Part shown: in pieces, positions 10,689 to 20,843 of the stretch
Position numbering within the stretch: the first letter of the stretch is position 1
Layout: each line of letters opens with the position of its first letter
From: Syngnathus acus
Taxonomy: Eukaryota; Chordata; Actinopteri; Syngnathiformes; Syngnathidae
Assembly (NCBI RefSeq): GCF_901709675.1
Contig: NC_051095.1
Span: 26,953,956 to 27,017,955 of the forward strand
Reading direction: 5' to 3'
Length of the DNA stretch: 64,000 nucleotides
The notes under the pieces: model-generated
Seen by the model: the letters and a program-made list of their open reading frames with translations, nothing else
What the model was told of the DNA's origin: nothing
Databases searched by the model: none
Translations under genes and position numbers: made by a program

Positions 10689-11603
10689 CAGTGGTCCCCA
10701 ACCTTTTTTGCACCACGGACCGGTTACGTGTCAGAAATATTTTCGCGGACCGGCCTTTATATAAATAAATATATTTATATATTTATTATTTAAATATTTA
10801 TATATATAAATAGGATGAAATAAAATGATACGACTGGCATAAAAACAAATATAAACCACATAAAAATAAAACGTTGAATTAGTGGGAGCACCGAGCTCTT
10901 TTCTCAGAAATGAGCCGTTCCCATCTAGGCGTAATCGGAGACAATGACACCCGAAGTGGTTAAGGTTTGTCTTTAAATGCAGGATGCTTGGTCTCCATGT
11001 GCCGAAGTAGGTTTGAAGGCTTCATTGCCTCGTTAGCTAGCCTTTCGCCACATATGCGGAGTGCACTTGGCGCGTCAGAGTCACCTGTGGCGATAAATCC
11101 ATATTTTAAGTAGGACTCCAGAAATGTTCTTTTAAATGCAGCTTTCCTTTTCTTAGAAGTCGTAGCCTCTTCTTCTTCAGTGTCCTCATTGGACGTTTTT
11201 CCCTTTCCGAAGAAGCTTTCCAAACTTCTCTGTTTCTTGCTCATTTTTGCTTGCCTCGCGGGCTTGACTGTGGTGACATGTCACGTGACCGAGACGAGCG
11301 CCCTGTGTCAAGAGTCCTTATTTTTCAGATGCACCGACAGATGTAATTGGGAGAGATTCGCCAAATTTTTTATATTTTTCAAAATAAATTCTTACTCACT
11401 TTTGCTAGCTTTGCGGGCTCGACTGGGGAAACATGTCACGTGACCGGGACGAGCATCTTAACCTGAATGAATTGATCGTCAATGAAAAAAAAAAAAAAAA
11501 CACTTTTTTTTTTTTCTCTTTTTTTCCTGTGCGGCTCCGTGGCCCGGTACCAAGTGACCCACGGACCGGTACCGGTCCGCGGCCCGGTGGTTGGGGACCA
11601 CTG
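10689..11603. mobile_element. hAT non-autonomous element, copy 1 (tcctaaag target)
   Basis: The termini 'cagtggtccccaacc' and 'ggttggggaccactg' are perfect inverted repeats, flanked by a perfect 8-bp duplication tcctaaag (10681-10688 and 11604-11611). Removing it rejoins the LINE RT codons in frame. A BED-finger transposase fragment lies inside on the minus strand. A sister copy is at 45714-46581. Confidence 0.95.
10960..11244 (-). pseudogene. hAT transposase N-terminus with damaged BED finger
   Basis: 94-residue minus-strand fragment beginning MSKKQRSLESFFGKGK, with a basic patch (TSKKRKAAFKR) and a BED-type finger end (CGERLANEAMKPSNLLRHME, TKHP). The first Cys of the expected C-x2-C pair is not present (ALRIC instead of a second Cys three residues before), so metal binding is doubtful. 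The catalytic RNase-H-like part and dimerisation domain are absent. The element depended on another copy for movement. Confidence 0.8.
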
Positions 11604-13195
11604 TCCTAAAGGACTGCGCAGATCAGCTGGCTGGGGTCTTCAAGATCTTCAACCAGTCCCTTACCGAGTCCACCGTCCCATCCTGTTTAAAATCCTCCAC
11701 TATAGTCCCCCTGCCCAAGAAACGCCACATCACCAGCCTTAATGACTACCGGCCAGTCGCACTCACCCCGGTGGTGATGAAGTGCTTTGAAAAGCTGGTC
11801 CGAGGTCACATCACATCACTCCTGCTCAGAGGTTTTGACCCCCACCAGTTACAGGGCTAAGAGATCCACAGAGGACGCAGTAGCTACAGCCCTCCATGCT
11901 GCACTGTCCCACCTGGAGCAGCCGGGGAGCTATGTGCGGATGCTCTTCGTGGACCTCAGCTCTGCTTTTAACACCATCCTCCCCCACAGACTGGTGGACA
12001 TACTGGGGGACCTGGGACTTCCACACAACATCTGCAGGTGGATTAAGAGCTTCTTGACAGGTCGCAGCCAGAGGGTGAGAGTGGGCCGTCATACATCCAC
12101 ACCTCTCAGCCTTGGTACCGGCTACCCACAGGGCTGCGTACTGAACCCACTGCTCTACACGCTCTACACACACACATGCACTCCCGCGCACCGCAGCAAC
12201 ACCATTCTGAAGTTTGCGGATGACACCACCTTGGTGGGGCTCATCTCAAAGGGGGATGAGTCTGCCTAAACGGACGAAGTGGTGCAGCTATCAGAGTGAT
12301 GCGGAGAGAACAATCTGCCCCTAAACACGGCTAAAACACAAGAACTGGTCGTTGACTTTAGGAGGAAAAAAACGTACATTCCACCACTTATCATCAACGG
12401 GGTCTGTGTGGAGAGGGTGTCCTCCTTCCGCTTCCTGGGAGTCCACATCGAGGAGGACTTCACCTGGAGCGTGAACACCTCTGAGCTGCTAAAAAAGGCC
12501 CAGCAGAGACTCTACTTCCTAAGGGTGCTCAGGAGGTACAGCATCACACAAAGACTGCTGGTGTCCTTCTATCGGTGCTCCTTAGAGAGCATTCTAATAT
12601 ACTGTATATGTGTTTGGTACACCAGCTGCACTGCAGCTCAGAGGAAAAAGCTCCAAGGGGTCATCAACACAGCACAGAAGATCGTTGGCTGCCCTCTCCC
12701 CACACTGGAAGACCTACACAGAACCCGCTGTCTCAAAAAAACACAGAACATTGTGAAGGACACTTCCCACCCTGGGCACTCCCTTTTCGAACTGTTGCCA
12801 TCAGGCAGATGCTACAGATCAATTAAATCAAGGACTAGCAGATTCGCCAACAGCTTTTACCCTACAGCGGTAGTCACACTAAATGCCACTAAAAAAAAAA
12901 AGATCATCTGCTTTAACGAGCAGAAAAACAGCTGTAATCTACATGTTTACATTTACATGTCTACATTTTAAGTGTGCAATATGGGGGTGTGCAATTGCAT
13001 GTCTTTTTTTAACAAAAATATGGGGGTGTGCAATTATATGTCACTTGTTTGTGTATGTTCTTTTGTGTGGTTTTTAGTTTGTATAGACTTTTAGCTTGTA
13101 TTTTTTATTTTAGCAGATGCATTGATCGGTTGGCACTTTTAATTTCTTTGTACATGTGACAATGACAAAGATCTATTCTATTCTATTCTATTCTA

Positions 13196-13500
13196 TCATG
13201 GAGTCAGGTAGAGTACCGTGAGTCAGCAAGCCTGAGAAACAGAGAGACAGCAGCACTGTCAATTGGGGGCCAGCTAACTTTAAATGCTCTGCTGTGATGT
13301 TATCCAGACCACTGGCTTTTCTGTCAGAAAGTTGTCCTATGGCAATAGACACCTCATGACAATTAAAAAAAATACTTTCCTCTTCAATTATGCCTACATG
13401 ATAGGGCTCACTTTTCACACTGTTAAATAGTGCTGAATAATGCTGCCCCCAGAGGTCAGCGATGCTCACAGGATCTGTTACCCCCTCTATGTTACATGGG
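13196..13500 (-). pseudogene. LINE-X upstream RT fragment
   Basis: Minus-strand frame VTDPVSIADLWGQHYSALF (about 13485 down), then IGQLSDRKASGLDNITAEHL (13340), ending LPDSMIE at 13196. This is the linker and RT block just before the NYRPIAL motif found at 9910. It shows that the L2 LINE 9972-13195 landed inside an existing RT gene. Confidence 0.72.
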
Positions 13501-13689
13501 AGGCATGGTTTGCATGCACCCCTTACAATTACATAGCAAGTGTTATTTGAAATCCAACAATTTCATTGGTCAAGAGAGCAGCCAGTATGGTGTCACATTG
13601 TCTTTATCTGCATTTGAGCATGTGTTCACATGCCTCAAAAATTCAAAGACCTCTGTGGATGGAGGGCTGAGAATTCAAAATAGGCACTT
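13501..13689. other. unassigned stretch between two LINEs
   Basis: No gene seen. It may be decayed LINE-X sequence further upstream, but the translation gives no motif. Confidence 0.4.
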
Positions 13690-16660
13690 CTTTTATCAAC
13701 ATGGCACCCCTCGTGGCAGACGTGTTTGCTTGCGCCGCTCTAGAATGCCGGCTTTTTCTTCTTTTATGTGTGCTACTTGTTTTTTCTGCGGTGCACAACA
13801 CTCATGCACTGTTAACATACAGCAAGCAGGATTTGATCGATATAGTCAATCGACAAAATAACCTGGAATTCACAGGATTTATTTCACCGGAGCTGCAACT
13901 CATTGTTCGCTCCAACAAAGACCACCACGAGCCCCAGGATGGCCCGGACACACCAACCTCGAGTGAGCCGGCGGACCCCAGGAGAGCGCTCCGGAGACGG
14001 CGTCGAAAGCGAGGCAAGAGAGGAGGGCTCCATGCTAGGCTAAAAGCTCGCGCTAGCCAACGTACGGTCTCTCGACAACAAACTGGACGACCTGAGAGCA
14101 CGGATCACATTACAGCGGGAAATAAGAGAATGTTGCGCTCTGATTTTCACCGGAACGTGGCTTTCTGACAAAATTCCAGCGTGCGCCATCCAACTACAGA
14201 CGTACTCTGCCGGCCTGCAGCCTCCGGCAAGACGAAAGAAGGGTGTGTGTGCGTGTTCGTAAACAACTCGTGGTGTGGAGATATACGGACTGTTTATAGA
14301 CACTGCTCACCAGACGTGGAGTTTTTAATGCTGCAATGCCGTCCCTATTATCTACTGAGGAAATTCACTGCTGTGTTTTTAGCCGCTGTCTACATCCCCC
14401 CCGAGAGCCAATTCCACAGCAGCACTCGGCAAACTGTATGACGTCATCAGCGCGCTAGAGACTGCTCATCCTGATGCCGTTTTTAATCGCTGCTGGAGAC
14501 TTCAATCAGTGCAACCTACAGACTGTACTCCCCAAATATCACTAGCACATCAACATCCCCACCCGTGAGAAGAACACCCTGGATCATGTGTACGGCAACA
14601 TACGCGGTGCATACAGGGCAGCACCAAGACCCCACTTTGGACAATCTGACCAAATCTCACTGTTTCTGTACCCAGCATACCGACAGAAACTAAAACAAAC
14701 AAACCCCACCACCAAAGAAATCAAACTATGGACACCAGAGGCTGAGTGCATCCTGCAGGACTGCTTTGCCCAAACAGACTGGGATGTGTTTAAAGCTGCT
14801 GCCACAATGGAGGACTCCTCAGTCAGCATCCAGGACTATGCTGACTACGTGACCGGGTACATCAACACATGTGTTGATAATATCGTGCCCACTCTTCAGG
14901 TGAGGAAGTTCTCCAACCAGAAGCCCTGGATAAACAGCCAGGTACGTCACATATTGCGTGCTCGTTCCCACGTATTCAGATCAGGCGATGAGGCAGAGTA
15001 CAAAACTGCCAAGTACGGACTGAGAAAGGCCATCACAGGTGCCAAGAAGCAGTACAGAGATAAGCTGGACGGCTTCTACTCCACTGCTGACCCCGGGCGG
15101 ATGTGGCAGGGCCTCCAGCACATCACAGACTACAGGACCTCCACCAGCACCATCGGCCTCACAGACAGCCTACCGGATGACCTCAACAACTTCTACACCC
15201 GCTTTGAGACCTCCAGCCCCAGCACAGAGAGGCACACACACACCCGGACCACCCGACCCCGGACCTCCCCCCCCCCAACAGTTTCATCAGGCCAGGGATA
15301 CAGAACCCTGAGGAAGATCAACCCCCGCAAAGCAGCAGGACCAGACAACATCCCTGGGCGGGCCCTCAGAACATGCGCCAACGAGCTGACAGATGTTCTC
15401 ACCTCAACCTTCAACCTTTCACTCAGCCAGAGCATCGTCCCCACCTGTTTCAAATCCACAACCATCGTCCCTCGCCCCAAAAAGCACCCGCCCACCTGCC
15501 TGAATGACTACAGGCCAGTAGCACTCACCCCTATCATCATGAAGTGCTTTGAAAGAACGGTGCTGGCCCACATCCAGAGCAGCATACCGGACTCCCTGGA
15601 CCCCCTGCAGTATGCCTATCGGCCCAAAAGGTCCACCTCAGACGCCATCGCTGCTGCTCTTCATTACTGCCACTCCCATCTTGAAAATAAGGATGCGTAT
15701 GTCAGGATGCTCTTTGTTGATTACAGTTCTGCTTTCAACATGGTCATACCCCACAAACTCATCCATAAACTGTCCACACTCGGTCTTCACACCAACCTCT
15801 GTGACTCGCTCCTGGATTTTCTGACTGGCAGGCTTCAGTCTGTCAGGATTGGAAACAGGACTTCAGCCAGTATCATCACCAACATTGGTACCCCACAGGG
15901 ATCTGTGCTCAGCCCCATCCTCTACACCCTGTTCACCCATGACTGTGTTGCCTCCCACAAAGACAACATCATCCTGAAGTTTGCAGACGACACCGCAGTG
16001 ATTGGACGCTTTACTGGCGGAGACGAGGCGGGCTACAGGAGGGAGGTGGACAGCCTAGTGTCGGTGTGAAGAAAACAACCTCACCCTCAACACAGACAAG
16101 ATGAAGGAGATGATAGTGGACGTGAGGAAGAAAAGGGGACCTCACCAGCCACTTTTCATTCGACAGCTTGAAGTTGAGAGGGTGAGCAGCTTCAAATACC
16201 TGGGTGTCCATCTCAGTGACGACCTCACCTGGACACTCAACACCACACAGCTGGTCAAAAAGGCTCAACAGCGGCTGTATTTCCTGAGGAGGCTGAGGAA
16301 GTTTGGAATGTCCCCCAAGATCCTCAGCAACTTCTACAGCTGCTGCATCCAGAGCATCATGACCAGCTGCATCTCCGTGTGGTACGGCAGCTGTACTGCT
16401 GCGGACCGCAAGCAACTGCAGAGAGTGGTGAGGACGGCAGAGAAAATCACACGGACTCCGCTGCCCTCTCTGCAGAGTATCCACCACCGTAGGGTCCACA
16501 GGAGAGCGGCCTCCATCCTTAAAGACCCCACCCACCCCCAACATGGACTGTTCACACTTCTCCCCTCAGGCCGGAGCGACAGAAGCGTAAAATGTAAAAC
16601 CTCCCGTTTCAAGAACTCTTTCTTCCCCACGGCCATTAGACTCTTAAACAGCTGACCAGA
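13690..16660 (+). pseudogene. L2-clade LINE, nearly full length
   Basis: Starts with a hydrophobic leader (about 13701-13800), then LLTYSKQDLIDIVNR and a basic block RRRRRKRGKRGG (about 13990), the usual start of fish L2 ORFs. The endonuclease is broken (frames change at 14168, 14181 and 14441). A 493-codon open stretch 14588-16069 covers the endonuclease end (FGQSDQISLFL), linker, [61 protein letters not shown] and KFADDTAVIG. A frameshift at about 16066 leads to the C-terminal domain 16101-16655, ending SRFKNSFFPTAIRLLNS. Of the LINEs here it has the longest unbroken RT. The 3' end runs straight into a palindromic-family element. Confidence 0.85.
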
Positions 16661-16912
16661 TCACCACCTCAGTCACATTTCAAATTTTTCCACAGGCCCA
16701 TATAACAATATATAAACTCTCTGTCAAATAACTAATATAAACAACAATTTTATCGAACCATCCGTGTCACTCCAAATCAATAAATCCATCAGAATCTTCG
16801 TCTTCCGTGTCACTTGAAAAACAAAAATCAAAAAACCACACTGCTGTTGACGCCAGAAAGACTACGTGTGCCGCGGACGTCAGACTAGATATATCAAATA
16901 AATGTAATATAC

Positions 16913-18525
16913 AGTGCCTTGCGAAAGTATTTGGCCCCCTTGAACTTTTCAACATTTCGCCACATTTCAGGCTTCAAACAAAGATATAAAATTTTAATTT
17001 TTTGTCAAGAATCAACAACAAGTGGGACACAATCGTGAAGTGGAACGAAATTTATTGGATAATTTAAACTTTTTTAACAAATAAAAAACTGAAAAGTGGG
17101 CCATGCAATATTATTCGGCCCCCTTGCGCTAATACTTTGTAGCGCCACCTTTTGCTGCAATTACAGCTGCAAGTCGCTTGGGGTATGTCTCTATCAGTTT
17201 TGCACATCGAGAGACTGGAATTCTTGCCCATTCTTCCTTGCAAAACAGCTCGAGCTCAGTGAGGTTGGATGGAGAGCGTTTGTGAACAGCAGTCTTCAGC
17301 TCTTTCCACAGATTCTCGATTGGATTCAGGTCTGGACTTTGACTTGGCCATTCTAACACCTGGATACGTCTATTTGTGAACCATTCCATTGTAGATTTGG
17401 CTTTATGTTTTGGATCATTGTCCTGTTGGAAGATAAATCTCCGTCCCAGTCTCAAGTCTTTTGCAGACTCCAACAGGTTTTCTTCCAGAATGGTCCTGTA
17501 TTTGGCTCCATCCATCTTCCCATCAATTTTAGCCATCTTCCCTGTCCCTGCTGAAGAAAAGCAGGCCCAAACCATGATGCTGCCACCACCATGTTTGACA
17601 GTGGGGATGGTGTGTTCAGGGTGATGAGCTGTGTTGCTTTTACGCCAAACATATCGTTTTGCATTGTGGCCAAAAAGTTCGATTTTGGTTTCATCTGACC
17701 AGAGCACCTTCTTCCACGTTTGGTGTGTTTCCCAGGTGGCTTGTGGCAAACTTTAAACGAGACTTTTTATGGATATCTTTGAGAAATGGCTTTCTTCTTG
17801 CCACTCTTCCATAAAGGCCAGATTTGTGCAGTGCACGACTGATTGTTGTCCTATGGACAGACTCTCCCACCTCAGCTGTAGTTATCTGCAGTTCATCCAG
17901 AGTGATCATGGGCCTCTTGGCTGCATCTCAGTCAGTTTGAGATGAAAGTTTGGAGGGACGGCCGGGTCTTGGTAGAGTTGCAGTGGTCTGATACTCCTTC
18001 CATTTCAATATAATTGCTTGCACAGTGCTCCTTGAGATGTTTAAAGCTTGGGAAATCTTTTTGTATCCAAATCCGGCTTTAAACTTCTCCACAACAGTAT
18101 CTCGGACCTGCCTGGTGTGTTCCTTTGTCTTCATGGTTCTCTCTGCGCTTTAAACAGAACCCTGAGACTATCAAAGAGCAGGTGCATTTATACGGTGACT
18201 TGATTACACACAGGAGCATTCTATTTATCATCATCAGTCATTTAGGACAACATTGGATCGTTCAAAGATCCTCACTGAACTTCTGGAGTGAGTTTGCTGC
18301 ACTGAAAGTAAAGGGGCCGAATAATATTGCACGCCCCACTTTTCAGTTTTTTATTTGTTAAAAAAGTTTAAATTATCCAATAAATTTCGTTCCACTTCAC
18401 GATTGTGTCCCACTTGTTGTTGATTCTTGACAAAAAATTAAAATTTTATATCTTTATGTTTGAAGCCTGAAATGTGGCGAAATGTTGAAAGGTTCAAGGG
18501 GGCCGAATACTTTCGCAAGGCACTG
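16913..18525 (-). mobile_element. Tc1/mariner transposon, copy 1, both ends intact
   Basis: Long inverted repeats of about 210 bp (16913-17125 and 18316-18525) begin 'cagtgccttgcgaaagtatt'. TA is duplicated at 16911-16912 and 18526-18527. The interrupted module reads on as 'aaatgtaa-tata-aacaacaatt', as in the intact module near 21860. The single transposase gene is on the minus strand and damaged. Total 1613 bp, normal for the group. Confidence 0.95.
17129..18134 (-). pseudogene. Tc1 transposase, two lesions
   Basis: N-terminal paired-like helix-turn-helix domain: MKTKEHTRQVRDTVVEKF, then YKKISQALNISRSTVQAI and a GRPSKLS hook. The catalytic domain keeps all three acidic residues in context: LWSDETK, FQQDNDPKH and SPDLNPIENLW. 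Compared with copy 2 (61217-62128), this copy has a 12-bp deletion near 17930 that creates an in-frame TGA. It also lacks 2 bp near 17717, which shifts frame before WSDETK. The C-terminus (PKRLAAVIAAKGGATKY) is intact. Cut-and-paste activity from this copy is unlikely. Confidence 0.92.
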
Positions 18526-19232
18526 TAAACAACAATTTTAACAAACTATCCGTGTCACTCCAAATCATTAAATCCACCGGAATATTCATCCTCTGTGAAA
18601 AAAACAAAACAAAAAAAAAAACAGCTGCCGATTGCGGACCTAAGTGCACCGCTGACGTCAGCCTCGTTGTCAGTTGGCGGCTCCAATTATTCCACAGCGC
18701 TACGTATATAACTATATTGTAGCGTTACCAAAGTACCAGGCAAGACGTGGGTTTGGTAACCGGCTCTTTATTTCACAAATCAAGAGCTCAACATGTGAGC
18801 CAACACGCGCAAGCGCCCTGGATCGCTCTTTCCGCCCCCCGCTGCCTTCACGGCCTCCCTAGAAAATCGGAAACTACTGGTCTAACAACATACACATTGC
18901 TACTCTAAATAAACTATATATCAAATAACTATAACATAAATAACAAGTTTATCGAATAATCTGTGTCACTCCAAATCATTAAATCTCCCGACTTCGGAAG
19001 TCAGTGAATGGAACTCATTGTGAGTGAGGCTCCAATTATTCCACAGACATAGTGGGCCCTCATGCGGTTTAAAGTGAAAATAACATGTGAACTATACTAG
19101 TAAGTAAGTAAAGTGTTAATGATCAAGTAAAAATTTGTGAAATAATTCACATATAAGTCGCTCCTCAGTATAAATCGCCCCCCCCACCCAAATTATGAAA
19201 AAAACCCGAGATTTATAGTCCGAAAAATACGG

Positions 19233-19454
19233 AATACAGTAAATGGAACTTTCCATACTGCATGTTGACAAGTAATACAACTTTTTGGAGACAAACTTTT
19301 TTTTCATGCCAATTTCCTTTTTTGGACATCAGGGGCTTGAAACAAAACCTTTTCACATGCCTCGCATTGAGGAAAGATGAGGCTTCCTTTGCCCATAATT
19401 ATGATTTTTAGGGTGTTATGTTAACGGGCAGGGATTAATTAAAACATGTCTTAC
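19233..19454. other. intron sequence after the last visible elf2 exon
   Basis: Unique-looking sequence between the transposon end and exon 19455-19538. On the minus strand it starts with the donor gtaagac. Confidence 0.6.
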
Positions 19455-19538
19455 CTTTTCCTTCCCTCTGTCTCTTCTTAATCCCCAGGTCAAAGGTCCC
19501 ATTAGTTATAGGTTGGTGCAGCTTTGCCTTACGTCCAG
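19455..19538 (-). CDS. elf2: elf2 exon (basic linker before ETS domain)
   Basis: 84-bp exon, 2 + 27 codons + 1 base. It reads (A)GRKAKLHQPITNGTFDLG then IKKRQREGK(G). This matches the ELF2 stretch that leads into the ETS domain (human ELF2 has GRKPK...NGSPELGIKK..REGKG, from memory of the family). Acceptor ...ctattag before 19538, donor gtaaga after 19455. The preceding exon ends in phase 1 and this one starts with two bases, so they join in frame. The lysine/arginine-rich peptide is a likely nuclear-targeting region. The ETS exons should follow to the left but are not in this window. Confidence 0.85.
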
Positions 19539-19660
19539 CTAATAGTTACAAGAAAACACATTTTCCATTTCCCAGCATTCTTATAAATTACCTGTGCACC
19601 CAAGTAGTCTGCCCGTTTTAGGTTTGTAGTTCCAGTCAATGACAGTCTTTAGCTACTGAC

Positions 19661-19828
19661 CTCCTCTCTTCTTTTTGGCGACAGGTTCACAATCAGGAGG
19701 GATGGGGAAGGATTCCTCCTCCTCCATGGGTCCACACTCTGTCGAAACCTCCACAACTGTTTCCATCATGACATCTTCTGTGCCATCCAGCACAAAAGAA
19801 AATTCTGAATTATGTCGTGTCTGTGATG
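19661..19828 (-). CDS. elf2: elf2 exon (acidic region plus KKKR)
   Basis: 168-bp exon, 2 + 55 codons + 1 base, no stop. Key residues: SEFSFVLDGTEDVMMETVVE, then VSTECGPMEEEESFPIPPD, then EPVAKKKRG. The ETVVEVSTE block and the following KKK are distinctive of ELF2. Acceptor ctatccatag (weak pyrimidine tract), donor gtcagt. The intron to the next exon is only 122 bp. An open frame on the opposite strand here (19675-19887) is antisense to this exon and is not a gene. Confidence 0.85.
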
Positions 19829-20456
19829 CTATGGATAGCTATCAGTCTTTTTTGCTTGTAATTAATTTTTGCCTCGTCTTTTCATAAAGATTTTCAAAAC
19901 TCACGATGTGGTATTAGAAAAATTCTGCACATTCTGGATGCGGTGGCATGTGACAGGGCAGGAAATGCCTTCCGAAAAAAAATGCAATCACGACTTCAGA
20001 TAGTTTTGAAGAAAAAAAGGCAAATCAAAGATGCCCCCCCCCCTTTTCTTAAACCAAAACTAGAGCAAGCAGCTATTGGGGGCCCCTGTCACATACATGT
20101 AGGACTCCAATTTTTGGAAGATCTTGGTAAAATGTTGAACAGGGGCTGTTTCGTCGACCATTTCTCTCATACGGCGGCTTATTAAAGTCACCTAATGGAA
20201 AAAGAAATTTCCATTCATATACAAGCAATGTGGTTATCCACTCAATAGCAGGTGGTGGGTGCCACTCCAACAGGGTGCCGTGCATTAAACGGTGGAGAGG
20301 GGGATTATCTTGGCAAATACAAGACGAGACACAAGAATAGAGACCCCTGCAAGACCTCAATGTGGGACCTCCAGAGGTACACTTTAAGATCCCAGTCACA
20401 GAATTAGAGGAAATACCAACACATGCTGACAGTTAAGGTAATCTAAGTGTGGTTAC
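19829..20456 (-). other. elf2 intron, 628 bp
   Basis: No gene assigned. Open frames on either strand (19943-20185 plus, 20073-20399 minus) have no recognised motif. The minus-strand segment about 20180-20040 follows an acceptor-like 'ttctttttccattag', but the peptide does not resemble ELF2; an alternative exon cannot be excluded. Confidence 0.5.
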
Positions 20457-20561
20457 CTGTGTTGCGGTCATGCAGACCTCCGGGAGACTCCATATGTAGA
20501 AGAGCTTCAGCCGCTTCAAAGGTTTTATCGAAACACACCATTTCCTGACTCGACATTTCCA
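20457..20561 (-). CDS. elf2: elf2 exon (EAAEALLHMESP)
   Basis: 105-bp exon, 2 + 34 codons + 1 base. Joined to the previous exon it reads ETVEMSSQEMVCFDKTFEAA then EALLHMESPGGLHDRNT. DKT.EAAEALLHMESP is a signature stretch shared by ELF1/2/4-type ETS factors and is closest to ELF2. Acceptor gtggttttcag, donor gtaacc. Intron downstream 628 bp (19829-20456). Confidence 0.9.
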
Positions 20562-20843
20562 CTGAAAACCACATGAAAGTTTGCAGGCAATTAAAAGGTC
20601 TAAAAACAACAACATCACGAGAATGTCAAGATAAATAGGTAGTACCGTTAAGGCACTTTTTCCCCTCAAGGTGCTGCTCTCATACTTACAATACAGTATA
20701 CAGTAATCCCTCGTTTATCGCGGCTAATTGGTTCCAAAAACCACCCGCGATAAGTGAAATCCGCGAAGTACGGTCACCCTCTCCTCTGTACACTTTTTTA
20801 TTTATTTTTTAATCTGTAAATATTTTGTGTGTCAATATATGTA

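Larger units (their letters stand above)
9972..13195 (+). pseudogene. L2/CR1-group LINE split by hAT
   Basis: 5'-truncated LINE starting inside the endonuclease (LGQSDHMSLLLIPAY, about 9990). Linker, then RT: LRKAAGPDGVSGCVLK up to 10688, interrupted by hAT 10689-11603. It resumes with [17 protein letters not shown] (11612), [15 protein letters not shown] (11739), FVDLSSAFN (11947, catalytic Asp), YPQGCVLNPLLYTLY (12122) and KFADDTTLVG (12209). The C-terminal domain reads FRFLGVHIEEDFTWS, ending near 12880 with SRFANSFYPTAV. Breaks include a stop at 10437 and frameshifts near 11860 and 12270. The 3' end is a (ttcta)n tail at 13165-13195, usual for L2-type LINEs. Confidence 0.82.
16668..19232 (-). 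mobile_element. palindromic-family element, left-truncated, hosting Tc1
   Basis: Starts mid-module at 'ttccacaggcccatataaca' against the LINE end and finishes at 19232 with 'tagtccgaaaaatacgg' (end B of the family). The acidic-tail module is read on the minus strand: SDTEDEDSDGFIDLE then stop (about 16811-16767). A tgacgtca lies at 18653-18660. Bases 18715-18900 match 22195-22400 of the neighbouring copy ('gacgtgggtttggtaaccgg', 'ctgccttcacggc'). The Tc1 at 16913-18525 splits one module exactly at TA. Confidence 0.75.

Noticed and set aside
19675-19887. Plus-strand open frame with CRVC-like end (looked like a zinc finger start)
   Set aside because: Exactly antisense to the elf2 exon 19661-19828, whose sense reading matches ELF2 with correct phases.
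20040-20185. Possible extra elf2 exon after an acceptor-like 'ttctttttccattag'
   Set aside because: The peptide in the required phase does not match ELF2, and exons 20457-20561 and 19661-19828 already join in phase; kept only as a note in the intron entry.
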